Below, in pieces: positions 18,140 to 26,434 of a stretch of DNA of 64,000 bases (position 1 is the stretch's first letter; every line of letters starts with the position of its first letter). Position numbers and translations under genes: made by a program. The notes under the pieces were generated by a model. It saw only the letters and a list, made by a program, of their open reading frames with translations, had not been told where the DNA came from and did no database searches. Source of the stretch: Phycicoccus sp. CSK15P-2 (GTDB lineage: Bacteria > Actinomycetota > Actinomycetes > Actinomycetales > Dermatophilaceae); NCBI RefSeq assembly GCF_016888005.1, contig NZ_JAFDVE010000010.1:32978-96977 (forward strand). The letters are read 5' to 3'.

Positions 18140-19537
18140 TCAGGCGCCCCGCACGGCCTTGGCGTACAGGTCGGGCAGCCTGTGGGCCGGGTCGTAGCGG
18201 GCCTTGACCGCACGGTAGGCGGAGCCGCCGTAGTGCGACCAGAAGGTGTCCTCGTCGTAGAACGCCTCGGAGTAGAGCGACTTGTGGCCCCCGTGGGCGC
18301 TCACGGCGTCCTCGATGCGCCGGTTCGTGCTGCCCGGCTCCCCCGGAACGGCGGGCACGGTCGACCAGAAGCCGACGTTGACGTAGGTCTCGCCCGGTCG
18401 CAGCGGGTAGAGCGTCCACGGCAGGTCGTCGCGAAGCCGCAGCGGACACAGCCAGACGGGCTCGATCGGGACCTCCGCGAGGAACCATCGCAGGAACTCG
18501 GCCGTACGCCGCAGCGGGACCTCGACGTCCTGGACGACGCGCTCCCGTGGCGGCCTGCCCTGCCGGGTCTCGAGGCGGTCGGCGACACCGAAGCGGCGGT
18601 CGAGGGCGACGAGCCTCCAGTAGACGCTCGAGCGCAGGTACCGCCTCGGCCAGAGTCTCCGGACCGCGGGGTGCTGGGCGCCGAACGCGCGGCTGCACCA
18701 GAACCAGTCGGTGTCCCAGCGCCACAGGTAGTCGTGGGTCGTGAGGGTGTCCCGGGTCGGCCGTGGGCCGTCGTGCCGGATGCTCCGGTAGAAGATCCCG
18801 GAGCCCGTGTAGTCGCTCGTCGGGCCGGGGTCGTCGGTGCGCCGGCCCAGCACCAGGTAGGACTCGTCGGCGCTGAACACGACGCCGTCGAGGTAGTCGG
18901 CCGCCTCGCCGTCGTACTCCCCCGCGGCGACGACGTCACCGAGGGTGTCGACGAGGGCGTCGAGGTCGTGGAACCGGACGTGCCGCAGGGACACCGTCCG
19001 GCCGACGGGCTCGAGCGCGATCCGCAGCCGGGTGGCGTACCCGAGCGTCCCGTAGCTGTTCGGGAACGCACGGAAGAGCTCGGTGTGCCGGCCGTGGCCG
19101 TCGGTGGTGACGACCTCGCCCGCGCCGGTCAGGACGTCCATCTCGAGGACCGACTCGTGCGGCAGCCCGCTACGCCACGAGGCGGACTCGATGCCGAGCC
19201 CCGTGACCGCCCCGCCGAGGGTGATCGTGCGCAGCTGCGGCACGACGAGCGGGGTGAGTCCGTACGGGAGGGTGGCGTCGACGAGGTCCTCGTAGGTGCA
19301 CATGCCCTGGACGTCGGCCGTCCGACCGGCGGGGTCGACCCCGACGACGCCGGTCAGCCCGCTCGGGTCGAGACGGGGGGTATCGACGGCGGTCCGGGCG
19401 CGGAAGAGGTTGCTCGTGCGCTTCCCGAGCCGCACCGGCGCGCCCTCCGGGATGCCGCGGTAGCTGGCGACGAGCCGCTGCACGCCGCGGTCATGGAGTC
19501 TCCCCCCGGCGGTCGCCGGGGTCGTGCCCGCGCTCAC
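18140..19537 (-). CDS. tmsA: FAD-dependent oxidoreductase for 10-methyl fatty acid synthesis (TmsA/BfaA-like)
   Basis: 465-residue FAD-binding PCMH-type oxidoreductase. The FAD domain is seen in GVVGVDPAGRTADVQGMCTYEDLV and RTITLGGAVTGLGIESASWR. The C-terminus has a FAD-oxidase-like fold ending GHKSLYSEAFYDEDTFW. Family knowledge: this protein reduces the methylene intermediate made by TmsB to give 10-methyl branched chains. The GTG start overlaps the stop of the MOSC gene (GTGA), and tmsB follows 21 nt after its stop, so all three form one operon. Confidence 0.84.
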   Translation of the reverse strand: MSAGTTPATAGGRLHDRGVQRLVASYRGIPEGAPVRLGKRTSNLFRARTAVDTPRLDPSGLTGVVGVDPAGRTADVQGMCTYEDLVDATLPYGLTPLVVPQLRTITLGGAVTGLGIESASWRSGLPHESVLEMDVLTGAGEVVTTDGHGRHTELFRAFPNSYGTLGYATRLRIALEPVGRTVSLRHVRFHDLDALVDTLGDVVAAGEYDGEAADYLDGVVFSADESYLVLGRRTDDPGPTSDYTGSGIFYRSIRHDGPRPTRDTLTTHDYLWRWDTDWFWCSRAFGAQHPAVRRLWPRRYLRSSVYWRLVALDRRFGVADRLETRQGRPPRERVVQDVEVPLRRTAEFLRWFLAEVPIEPVWLCPLRLRDDLPWTLYPLRPGETYVNVGFWSTVPAVPGEPGSTNRRIEDAVSAHGGHKSLYSEAFYDEDTFWSHYGGSAYRAVKARYDPAHRLPDLYAKAVRGA

Positions 19538-19881
19538 TCGGTGTCCCCGACGACCTCGACGACGTCACCGGACCGCACGGTGCCGGCCGCCCCCACCGAG
19601 GCGTACAGGCCGGCGCAGTGGTTGCCGGTGGGCTCGACCGCCAGGAGCACCTCCCCCACCCGCAGGACCTGCCCGGCCAGCGCCTCGACCACGGACGTGG
19701 GGGCGTCGAGGACGAGGTTGGCACGAGTGTGGGGTGAGTCGTGGCCGACGAGCGACACCGCGGCCTTCTTGGGCCGGTCCCCCTCGACGCCGTGGGCGTC
19801 GACCCGGGCCGTGTCGTGCAAGACGCCGTCCTCCCCCCGCTGGGGGAAGGTGTGGATCGTGCGGACCCTCATCACGGCCAT
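19534..19881 (-). CDS. Small MOSC-domain protein
   Basis: 115-residue protein resembling a MOSC domain: GVEGDRPKKAAVSLVGHDSPHTRANLVLDAP and GEVLLAVEPTGNHCAGLYASVG, with one cysteine in the expected area. MOSC domains bind molybdenum cofactor or carry sulfur, but this short stand-alone form has no known substrate. It is the first gene of the tmsA-tmsB operon and overlaps tmsA by 4 nt. The ATG at 19881 could be replaced by the ATG at 19872. Confidence 0.72.
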   Translation of the reverse strand: MAVMRVRTIHTFPQRGEDGVLHDTARVDAHGVEGDRPKKAAVSLVGHDSPHTRANLVLDAPTSVVEALAGQVLRVGEVLLAVEPTGNHCAGLYASVGAAGTVRSGDVVEVVGDTE

Positions 19882-19945
19882 GCACTACACATACACCCAG
19901 GGACCGTCGACGCGGCACCGTCCTGCGCGACGGACGCGGGACGAC

Positions 19946-20224
19946 ATGAGAAGGGCGCGACACTGGTTGAGCCGGGCCGAGCGGTTCGGCGTGCACCGTC
20001 GCAGGGCGGCGGTCGACCTTTGCCCCCGGTCAGTCCCGATCCGCGCGCGAGGTCTGGATGAACGGCACCTCCCCGAAGCAGGCGAGGTGTACTCCGACGG
20101 CTTGACGCTCATGGAGGTGCGGTTGCGCTTCGGGGTCAGCCGGCAGACAGCGCGCCGTGCGCTTGTGACCGAGGGGGCGATCCGTCCGAGCGGCTGTCGT
20201 TCCATGATAAAACATGTCTTATAG
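19946..20224 (+). pseudogene. Fragment of recombinase-associated helix-turn-helix protein
   Basis: A 92-codon frame whose sequence AERFGVHRRRAAVDL, then IRARGLDERHLPEAGEVY and GLTLMEVRLRFGVSRQTARR matches the repeated HTH pattern of small proteins that accompany large serine recombinases in actinobacteria. The N-terminal part expected in that family is missing and the C-terminal end runs into the operator of the next gene. It is most likely a truncated remnant of a mobile element, although an intact short gene cannot be excluded. Confidence 0.55.
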
Positions 20225-20248
20225 ATGTCTGGATATGTTTTAAGGAGG
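20207..20248 (+). promoter_or_regulatory. AT-rich operator/promoter and strong RBS of the hipBA-like pair
   Basis: ATAAAACATGTCTTAT (20207-20222) is a near-palindrome. A second half-site, ATATGTTTT, follows (20233-20241) and pairs with AAAACAT. The whole stretch is much richer in A/T than its surroundings. AAGGAGG at 20242-20248 stands 6 nt before the ATG at 20255. This looks like the autoregulatory operator expected for a HipB-type antitoxin. Confidence 0.6.
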
Positions 20249-20254
20249 TTTGTG

Positions 20255-20596
20255 ATGGCGAAGCGCACGGTTCCGCTGCGCCCTCACGTGCAGGACGCCC
20301 TGAGCGTGTGGGGTCAGCTCATCAGGCGGGGTCGGCTCGACCGAGCCTGGACTGCCAAAGACCTCGCCGCCCGCGCGAACGTCTCGGAGCAGACCGTGCT
20401 CTCAGCAGAGGCCGGCCACCGTGGCACCGCCGTCGGCACCATGATGGATCTGGCCGACCTCGTTGGCATCCCCATCTTCGGGATCGAAGACCGTTCCGAG
20501 ATCGCGATCCGTCGTCAGCGCGGCGAGGAGATGCTCGCTCTGCTCCCAAGCCGCGTACGCCGGACCAAGGCAGGAACCATCGATGACGACTTCTGA
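20255..20596 (+). CDS. HipB-like antitoxin (XRE helix-turn-helix)
   Basis: 113-residue DNA-binding protein. The HTH reads AWTAKDLAARANVSEQTVLSAEAG with a continued helix TMMDLADLVGI. Its stop lies 14 nt inside the start of the kinase-like partner, a normal toxin-antitoxin coupling. It should bind the AT-rich palindrome just upstream and neutralise the toxin. The start is fixed by the strong AAGGAGG. Codon use is less G/C-biased than flanking genes, which supports acquisition by transfer. Confidence 0.82.
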   Translation: MAKRTVPLRPHVQDALSVWGQLIRRGRLDRAWTAKDLAARANVSEQTVLSAEAGHRGTAVGTMMDLADLVGIPIFGIEDRSEIAIRRQRGEEMLALLPSRVRRTKAGTIDDDF

Positions 20597-21827
20597 GGAG
20601 CTCTACGTCTGGACGTGGCTACCGAGCCAGACCGAGCCCGTCCTGGCCGGAAGGGTGGACCGGGCTGGGCCGCTCTTCACCTTCATCTACGCGCTGAGGT
20701 ACCGATCGCGGCCGGATGCCATCAGTCTGTTCGCGCCTGAGCTTCCGCTGCGCCCCGGCATCCACGAGCCGGCAGACGGACTGACCATCGCGGGTGTCCT
20801 GAGGGACGGGAGTCCCGACAGGTGGGGGCGGGGTGTCATCGAACGCCGACGAGGGGCCGCACCTAACTCCCTCAGCGAAATCGACTACATGCTGAGCTCA
20901 AGCTCGAATCGCTTCGGAGCGCTGGACTTCCAAGCCAGTCGTGAGAACTACGTTCCGCGGGATGACTCGGCGACCCTCGATGAGCTGCACCGGGCCGCGA
21001 TCATCCTCGATGAGGGCGGAGAACTACCGGCGGGCCTTGACGCTGCGCTGATCCATGGCACGAGCCTGGGAGGCGCCCGGCCGAAGGCGACCCTCACCAG
21101 TAACGACGGGAGTCAGTGGCTCGCGAAGTTCGCGTCATCCGGCGACCGCGTGTTCTCAGTGGTGAATGCCGAGGGCGCGATGCTTGAGCTTGCACGCCGG
21201 GCAGGGATCAACGTCCCCGAGAGCAAGGTCGTCCCGTCTCTTGGCAAAGAGGTCCTTCTCGTCCGGCGGTTCGACCGAGATGCCACAGGAGGAAGGCGCC
21301 ACGTGGTATCCGGTCTGACCATGGCGCAGACCGACGAGATGTACGCGCGGTACGTGTCCTACCCGCAGATCCTCGATGTGCTTCGTCTGTACGCGAAGGA
21401 TGCGTCTCAGCCCGGGCCTGAGCTCTTCCGGCGCATCGCGATGAACATCGCCATCAGCAACAACGATGACCACGCCCGGAACCACGCCGCATTCTGGGAC
21501 GGGAGGCACCTGGAGCTGACCCCGACTTACGACCTCGCGCCCGGGCCAAGGTCCGGGGATACATTCGAGCAGGCCATGGCTTTTGGGCGAGGCGACCACG
21601 GCGCGAAGGTGTCCACCTTCGCGGCTCTGGTTCGTGAGTCGGAGACCTACGGGCTCAGCGCGGCACAAGCTCGGGACATCATCGACGATCTCGTGTCAGC
21701 CATCCGTGACAACTGGAATGACGCTGCGGAGGTCGCGCGCTTGAGCGCCGCAGACAAGCAGAACCTTCGCGAGAGGCAGATCCTTCCGAGGGCGGCCTTC
21801 TTCGACTATGAAGACACACAGCTCTGA
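20583..21827 (+). CDS. HipA-like serine/threonine kinase toxin
   Basis: 414-residue HipA-family kinase. The Gly-rich loop SLGGARPKATL, the catalytic segment NIAISNNDDHARNHAAF (NxxDHxxN) and the following YDLAPGPRS are intact, so activity is likely. E. coli HipA phosphorylates glutamyl-tRNA synthetase and causes growth arrest; the target here is unknown. The ATG at 20583 overlaps the antitoxin by 14 nt. The stop is followed in the same frame by a recombinase C-terminal fragment, which marks the edge of the foreign patch. Codon use is less GC-biased than in the neighbours. Confidence 0.87.
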   Translation: MTTSEELYVWTWLPSQTEPVLAGRVDRAGPLFTFIYALRYRSRPDAISLFAPELPLRPGIHEPADGLTIAGVLRDGSPDRWGRGVIERRRGAAPNSLSEIDYMLSSSSNRFGALDFQASRENYVPRDDSATLDELHRAAIILDEGGELPAGLDAALIHGTSLGGARPKATLTSNDGSQWLAKFASSGDRVFSVVNAEGAMLELARRAGINVPESKVVPSLGKEVLLVRRFDRDATGGRRHVVSGLTMAQTDEMYARYVSYPQILDVLRLYAKDASQPGPELFRRIAMNIAISNNDDHARNHAAFWDGRHLELTPTYDLAPGPRSGDTFEQAMAFGRGDHGAKVSTFAALVRESETYGLSAAQARDIIDDLVSAIRDNWNDAAEVARLSAADKQNLRERQILPRAAFFDYEDTQL

Positions 21828-21999
21828 CGGCGCCTGTGCAACCAGGCCTTCTTCACCAAGGTCTCCATCGAGGAGGACGACCAGCTCCGCGTCGAGGACA
21901 ACCGGCCTTCGAGATGCTGCTCGACCCCGAGGTCAACGCCAACGCCCTCAACTGGGCTCAGAACGCCGACGAGGCTCGGACCCCAGCCAACAATTCTGT
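21828..21999 (+). pseudogene. C-terminal remnant of a large serine recombinase, with frameshift
   Basis: Directly after the HipA stop the sequence encodes RLCNQAFFTKVSIEEDDQ and LRVEDNRP, then after loss of one base near 21907 continues FEMLLDPEVNANALNW and AQNADEARTP. This is the conserved tail of actinobacterial large serine recombinases. The rest of the gene is absent. It ends at the terminator hairpin beside tRNA-Val(CAC) and is best explained as the scar of an integrated element. Confidence 0.72.
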
Positions 22000-22019
22000 T
22001 GGCCAGGGTCGAGCCTCGT
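21969..22019. terminator. Long imperfect hairpin, terminator of tRNA-Val (bidirectional)
   Basis: Arms from ACGAGGCTC outward to GAGCCTCGT with an inner GCCAACA/TGTTGGC stem, one bulged G and a short internal loop, about 22 bp in all. It lies 8 nt past the 3' end of tRNA-Val(CAC) on the minus strand and also follows the hipA patch on the plus strand. Confidence 0.75.
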
Positions 22020-22027
22020 GCGCGGGG

Positions 22028-22101
22028 TGGATGTGAAGGGACTCGAACCCCTGACCTCTCGCGTGTGAAGCGAACGCTCTAACCAGCTGAGCTACACATC
22101 C
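22028..22101 (-). tRNA. tRNA-Val (anticodon CAC)
   Basis: 74 nt. Acceptor GGATGTG/CACATCC with discriminator A, D-arm GCTCAGCTGGTTAGAGC, anticodon stem TTCGC/GCGAG around loop TTCACAC (anticodon CAC), and T-loop TTCGAGT. CCA is not encoded. It decodes GUG. A recombinase scar and a toxin-antitoxin pair end just downstream of its 3' end. Confidence 0.95.
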
Positions 22102-22167
22102 GGGTGCCGTGCGGCGTGCCGAGGATACCCGGCGGCGGCGGAGCGGCGGAAATCGGCCCGCGGTCCC

Positions 22168-22623
22168 TCAGCGGGAGAGCCCCGCGTACTGGGTCAGCCA
22201 CTGCGTGAGTCCCTGCGGGAGGAACTCCGGCAGACCCATGAGGCGCAGCGACAGCCACACGACGCCCGCGACGAACGCGAAGGTCGCGAGCCCGATGAGG
22301 ACCTGCACGACACGTGGCTGCGCCATGACCCAGTGCTCCCACGCCCGCACGTGGCGCTTGACGAACTCGAGCAGCCGCTGCGCCCGCTCGAACTCCGTGG
22401 CCCACACGGCGATGCCGAGGATGACGATGAACCATCCCGGACCCGGGAGCGGGACGAGCACGAGCCCGCCCGCGACGAGGACCAGGCCCAGCACGCCCAC
22501 GCCGTACCGGTAGACGCGGTGCGTCGCCGCGTTCGACCTCACCCGTCGGCGCCAGGCCCAGTCCTGCGATGTCTCGTCCAAGGTCGCGTCACCCTCCGCC
22601 GTGGTCATCCGCTCGTCGGTCAC
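22168..22623 (-). CDS. PGPGW-motif transmembrane protein (TIGR02611-like)
   Basis: About 151 residues. It shows a hydrophobic segment VYRYGVGVLGLVLVAGGLVLV, the signature PLPGPGWFIVILGI and a further membrane segment near the C-terminus (VLIGLATFAFVAGVVWLSL). The function of this actinobacterial family is not known. The GTG at 22623 overlaps the pabC stop (GTGA); the ATG at 22608 is the alternative. It is the last gene of the pabB-pabC operon. Confidence 0.8.
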   Translation of the reverse strand: MTDERMTTAEGDATLDETSQDWAWRRRVRSNAATHRVYRYGVGVLGLVLVAGGLVLVPLPGPGWFIVILGIAVWATEFERAQRLLEFVKRHVRAWEHWVMAQPRVVQVLIGLATFAFVAGVVWLSLRLMGLPEFLPQGLTQWLTQYAGLSR

Positions 22624-23462
22624 GGGTCGACACCTCGCGCGGCGTGCCGGGCCCAGACCTCCTGGACCTTGGTCGTGACCGGTCCCGGTGTGGGCCGCGT
22701 CCGGCCGTCGACCGCGGAGACGGGCATGACGTCCTTGATCGACGAGGTGAGGAAGACCTCGTCCGCGTCGCCCAGGGCGCTCGTCGGCAGCGGCTCCTCG
22801 CGGACCTCGATGCCGTCGGCGCGACACCACTCGAGGACCAGCTCGCGGGTGACGCCGGCCAGGCAGCCGCTGTCGAGCGGCGGGGTACGTACGACCCCGC
22901 CCGAGACGACGAACACGTTGCTGCCGGTGCCCTCGCACAGCTCGTCGCGGGTGTTGCCCAGGACCGCCTCGACGGCGCCCCGCTCGTGCGCGTACGCGAG
23001 GGCGACGACGTTGTCGGCGTAGGAGGTGGTCTTGAGCCCCGCGGTGGCCGCGCGTTCGTTGCGCACCCAGGGCACCGTGACGACGGCTCCCACGGCGGCC
23101 GGCCGGGCGTGGGGCACTGCGGTGACGATGTACGTGAGCTCCGAGCCGAGCCGGTCCGAGCCCAGCGGGCCTCGCCCGCCGGTGACGGTCCAGCGCAGCC
23201 TCCCGAACGGGACGGAGGCACCGGACAGCACCGCCCGCACGCCCTCGAGGATGCGGTCGTGGTCGGCCCGCGGCAGCCCCAGCCCCGCCATCGTGCGATC
23301 CATCCGCGCCAGGTGCCGGCCCAGCGCGAACGGCGTGCCGTCCTCCACCTTGAGGGTCTCGAAGGCACCGTCGCCGACCGTCACGCCGTGGTCGACAGCA
23401 CTCACGGCGGGGCCGTCCGGCGGGACGAGGGCGCCGTCCACCCACACCCGGATGTCCGTCAT
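22620..23462 (-). CDS. pabC: Aminodeoxychorismate lyase (class IV aminotransferase fold)
   Basis: 280-residue PLP enzyme that would release pyruvate from 4-amino-4-deoxychorismate to give p-aminobenzoate for folate. Class IV features are present: VSAVDHGVTVGDGAFETL, the PLP lysine in AGLKTTSYADNVVAL, and the C-terminal EVFLTSSIKDVMPV. A branched-chain or D-amino acid aminotransferase is possible by fold, but the adjacent pabB (3 nt upstream) favours PabC. It is translationally coupled to the PGPGW gene. Confidence 0.86.
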   Translation of the reverse strand: MTDIRVWVDGALVPPDGPAVSAVDHGVTVGDGAFETLKVEDGTPFALGRHLARMDRTMAGLGLPRADHDRILEGVRAVLSGASVPFGRLRWTVTGGRGPLGSDRLGSELTYIVTAVPHARPAAVGAVVTVPWVRNERAATAGLKTTSYADNVVALAYAHERGAVEAVLGNTRDELCEGTGSNVFVVSGGVVRTPPLDSGCLAGVTRELVLEWCRADGIEVREEPLPTSALGDADEVFLTSSIKDVMPVSAVDGRTRPTPGPVTTKVQEVWARHAARGVDP

Positions 23463-23465
23463 GCC

Positions 23466-24497
23466 TCACAGCCTCCCAGACGTCTGCACGCTTCCCGTGG
23501 CAAGTCCGACGAGACGCGCCGCCTTGAGCGCCGTCTCGTCCCACTCCCCAACGGCCGAGCTGCCCCAGGTGATCCCGGCCCCGGTGCCGAACCTCAGGAC
23601 CCGGAGCCCGTCGTCGCGCCGGGCCGCCCAGAAGGTCCTGATGCCGACCGCGAGACGGGCGGTCCCCCGGTCGGCGTCGACCCACCCCACGGCCCCGCAG
23701 TACGGCCCGCGCGGCACCGGCTCGAGGTCGGCGACCGCCTGGAGAGCGGTGTGCTTCGGGGCGCCGCTGACCGACCCCGGCGGGAAGGTCGCCCCGAGCA
23801 CGTCCGTCCACGCGACCCCGGCGCGCAGGCGGCCGCAGACCTCCGAGACGAGGTGCACCAGCCCCGGATGCTCCTCGAGCCGGCAGAGGGCGTCGACCGC
23901 GACGGTGCCCGGACGGCTCACGTGCCCGAGATCGTGGCGCACGAGGTCGACGATCATGACGTTCTCGGCGTAGTCCTTCGCCAGCAGCCCCCCGACGTCG
24001 GACGCGGTCCCCTTGATCGGCCAGGACGACAAGTGCTCGCCGTCGCGGAGCAGGAACGCCTCGGGCGACGCGCAGGCCACCTCGAGCCCGGCCTCCGGCA
24101 CGTCGACCGTGCCGGCGAAGGGCGCGGGGTTACCGGCCGCCAGGAGCGCGCCGAGGTCCGCGAGCCGCGCGTCCTCCGGGAGGTCGTGCTCGAGCACCCG
24201 GCAGAGGTTCACCTGGTACACGGTGCCCGCGGCGATCCGACGCCGGACCTCCTCGACCGCGGCCATGTAGCCGGCCTCGTCGAGGCTCGTCCGCCAGCTC
24301 CCGCCCAGGCGCGGCCACGACGCGGCGTCACCGGGGGGCGCCGGGCATCCACGCTCGACCGCACGCATCCGCACCGCGGTGAGCACCCCCTCAAAGGTCA
24401 GGACGACCACCCAGAAGCCGTGGGTCAGTGCCGCGGCGTCGTGGACGACCTCCTCGGCCCCGCGGGCCGCGACCGACCGGAACCAGGCCTGTGCCAC
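23466..24497 (-). CDS. pabB: Aminodeoxychorismate synthase component I (chorismate-binding)
   Basis: 343-residue chorismate-utilising enzyme that makes aminodeoxychorismate with a glutamine amidotransferase partner not seen here. Motifs: VYQVNLCRVLEHDLP, ASPEAFLLRDG, the PIKGT signature (SSWPIKGTASDVG), DLVRHDLGHVSRPGTV and PPGSVSGAPK. The N-terminal region is short for PabB. The start is the GTG at 24497 (MAQAWFRSVAAR). It forms an operon with pabC and the PGPGW gene. Confidence 0.87.
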   Translation of the reverse strand: MAQAWFRSVAARGAEEVVHDAAALTHGFWVVVLTFEGVLTAVRMRAVERGCPAPPGDAASWPRLGGSWRTSLDEAGYMAAVEEVRRRIAAGTVYQVNLCRVLEHDLPEDARLADLGALLAAGNPAPFAGTVDVPEAGLEVACASPEAFLLRDGEHLSSWPIKGTASDVGGLLAKDYAENVMIVDLVRHDLGHVSRPGTVAVDALCRLEEHPGLVHLVSEVCGRLRAGVAWTDVLGATFPPGSVSGAPKHTALQAVADLEPVPRGPYCGAVGWVDADRGTARLAVGIRTFWAARRDDGLRVLRFGTGAGITWGSSAVGEWDETALKAARLVGLATGSVQTSGRL

Positions 24498-24583
24498 GCC
24501 GAGCAGCCTAAGCCCCGCCGGCACGCGCGACGGGGCGCGGCCGACGACGGTGTCGGCCACGCCCCGTGGCACGTGGGGCCGCG

Positions 24584-26434
24584 TCAGGCGGTGACGCTGG
24601 CCTCCTGGTCGAGGGCCGCCGCCACCCGGCGGTGCGCCGCCCAGATCTCCTCGGGCAGGTCGGCGAAGTGTCCGAGGTGCTCCTCGCGGTGCTGCATCTC
24701 CTCGCGCCACCGCTCGACGTCGATGGTGAGGATGGTGTCGAGGTCCGCCTCGTCGATCTCCAGCCCCTCGAGGTCGAGCTCGTCCTTGAGCGGGATGGTG
24801 CCGACGGCCGTGCGGCGGCCGGTCACCTCGCCCTTCTTCAGCTGCATGAGCCAGAGCAGGGCGCGGAGGTTCTCCCGGTAGCCGGGCCACCGGAAGTGCC
24901 CGTCCTCGGGGTGGCGCTGGAACCAGTTGACGTGGGCGAACAGCGGCTGCGTCCTGGCCGCGCCCACGATCTTCAGCCAGTGCGCGGCGTACGGGCCCTC
25001 GGGGTAGGCCATGAAGGGGCGCATCGACATCGGGTCGTAGCGGAGCTTGCCCTCGACGCCCTCGGCCGCGGCGGTGGCCTCGGCGCCGAGGGTCAGGCCG
25101 TCGTAGACGCCCTCGGCGAGGTCGTCGATGGCGCGCACGAGCGGCTCGCGGTCACGCGTGCGCCCGCCGAAGATGATCGCGTCGATCCGGACGCCCTTGG
25201 GGTCCTCGAAGTCGTCCGCGACGTTGGGCACGTTCGCGAGCGTCGTCGTGAACCGGCTGTTCGGGTGGGCCCAGGGGTCACCGGACTCGTCGGGGTTGCG
25301 GTCGGCGACGAGCTCGCCCTTCCAGTCCCGCCATCCGGTGACGTCTTCCGGCGGGGCGGCGGTCTTGCCCTCCCACCAGACCTCGTGGGTGTCCTCGTTG
25401 TAGGCGACGTTCGTGAAGAGCGACTGCGTCCCGGGGGCGATGGAGTCCAACGCGGTCGGGTTGGTCCTCCCGTTGGTGTCCTTGGCGACCCCGAAGACGC
25501 CGTTCTCGGGGTTGAGCCCGTAGAGCTCGCCGTCCTCGCCGATCCACAGCCAGGCGATGTCGTCGCCGTAGAACGAGACGTGGTAGCGGTCGCCGAGGGC
25601 GTCGGGCGCGAGCGTCATCGCGAGGTTGGTCTTCCCGGAGGCGCTCGGGAAGCCACCGCAGATGTGGTACTTCTCGCCGGTCTGCTTGTCCGTGATCCCG
25701 AGGAGCATGAACTGCTCGCCGAGGAACTCCCCCGACGCCCAGCCGTCGTAGGCGGCCTGGCGCAGCCCGTGCGCGATCTTGCCGAGCAGCGCGTTGCCGC
25801 CGTAGCTGCTGCCGAAGTGCAGGATCGTGCGCTCGTCTGCGACGGTGACGAAGTACCGCTCGTCCTCGTCCGTACCCTGCCCGAGGTTGGGCAGGTCGCC
25901 GGTGACGTGCACGGCCCGCACGAACATCTCCGGCTCGTCGAGGTCGTTGATGAGGTCGATGCCCACCCGGGCCATCCGGATCATGTGCAGGCACACCGTG
26001 CGGTTGTCGGTGATCTCCACCCCGGCTGCGTAGCGCTCGAGCGGCGAGCCGGGCGGGGCCATGAGGTACGGGATGACGTACATCGTCTTGCCCGCCATCG
26101 CCCCTTTCATGTGCCCCTCCACCACGGGGCGGATCTCGTCGGTGTGCCGCCAGTTGTTGTAGACGCCCTCGTCCTCCGGGCGGCTCGTGGCCACGATGGT
26201 GCGCTCCTCGGAGCGCGCGGTGTCCTTCGCGTAGCTGCGGGAGTAGTAGAGGCCCTCGCCGGCAGGCTGGATCTCGCCGGCCCCGAGCGACTCCTGGATC
26301 AGGCGGGCGTCGTCGGAGGCGCTCACCACCTCGATGCGCTCGGCTCCGAGGAAGTCCGCCCAGTGCAGGACGTACTCGCGCACCGCGGGGTTGGTCAGCC
26401 CCGCATCGTCCAACGACTTCTCCAGGTCGGCCAC
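24584..26434 (-). CDS. pckG: Phosphoenolpyruvate carboxykinase (GTP), P-loop Cys replaced by Ser
   Basis: 616-residue cytosolic gluconeogenic enzyme converting oxaloacetate plus GTP to PEP, CO2 and GDP. The kinase P-loop reads FPSASGKTNLAM (about residue 262-273), with the metal-binding GDDIAWLWIGEDG and the nucleotide-site region ENGVFGVAKDTN following. Length and motif order fit the GTP class. Most members have cysteine in the P-loop (PSACGKT); here the codon at 25637-25639 gives serine. The GTG start at 26434 has only a weak ribosome site. No other gene is coupled to it. Confidence 0.93.
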   Translation of the reverse strand: MADLEKSLDDAGLTNPAVREYVLHWADFLGAERIEVVSASDDARLIQESLGAGEIQPAGEGLYYSRSYAKDTARSEERTIVATSRPEDEGVYNNWRHTDEIRPVVEGHMKGAMAGKTMYVIPYLMAPPGSPLERYAAGVEITDNRTVCLHMIRMARVGIDLINDLDEPEMFVRAVHVTGDLPNLGQGTDEDERYFVTVADERTILHFGSSYGGNALLGKIAHGLRQAAYDGWASGEFLGEQFMLLGITDKQTGEKYHICGGFPSASGKTNLAMTLAPDALGDRYHVSFYGDDIAWLWIGEDGELYGLNPENGVFGVAKDTNGRTNPTALDSIAPGTQSLFTNVAYNEDTHEVWWEGKTAAPPEDVTGWRDWKGELVADRNPDESGDPWAHPNSRFTTTLANVPNVADDFEDPKGVRIDAIIFGGRTRDREPLVRAIDDLAEGVYDGLTLGAEATAAAEGVEGKLRYDPMSMRPFMAYPEGPYAAHWLKIVGAARTQPLFAHVNWFQRHPEDGHFRWPGYRENLRALLWLMQLKKGEVTGRRTAVGTIPLKDELDLEGLEIDEADLDTILTIDVERWREEMQHREEHLGHFADLPEEIWAAHRRVAAALDQEASVTA

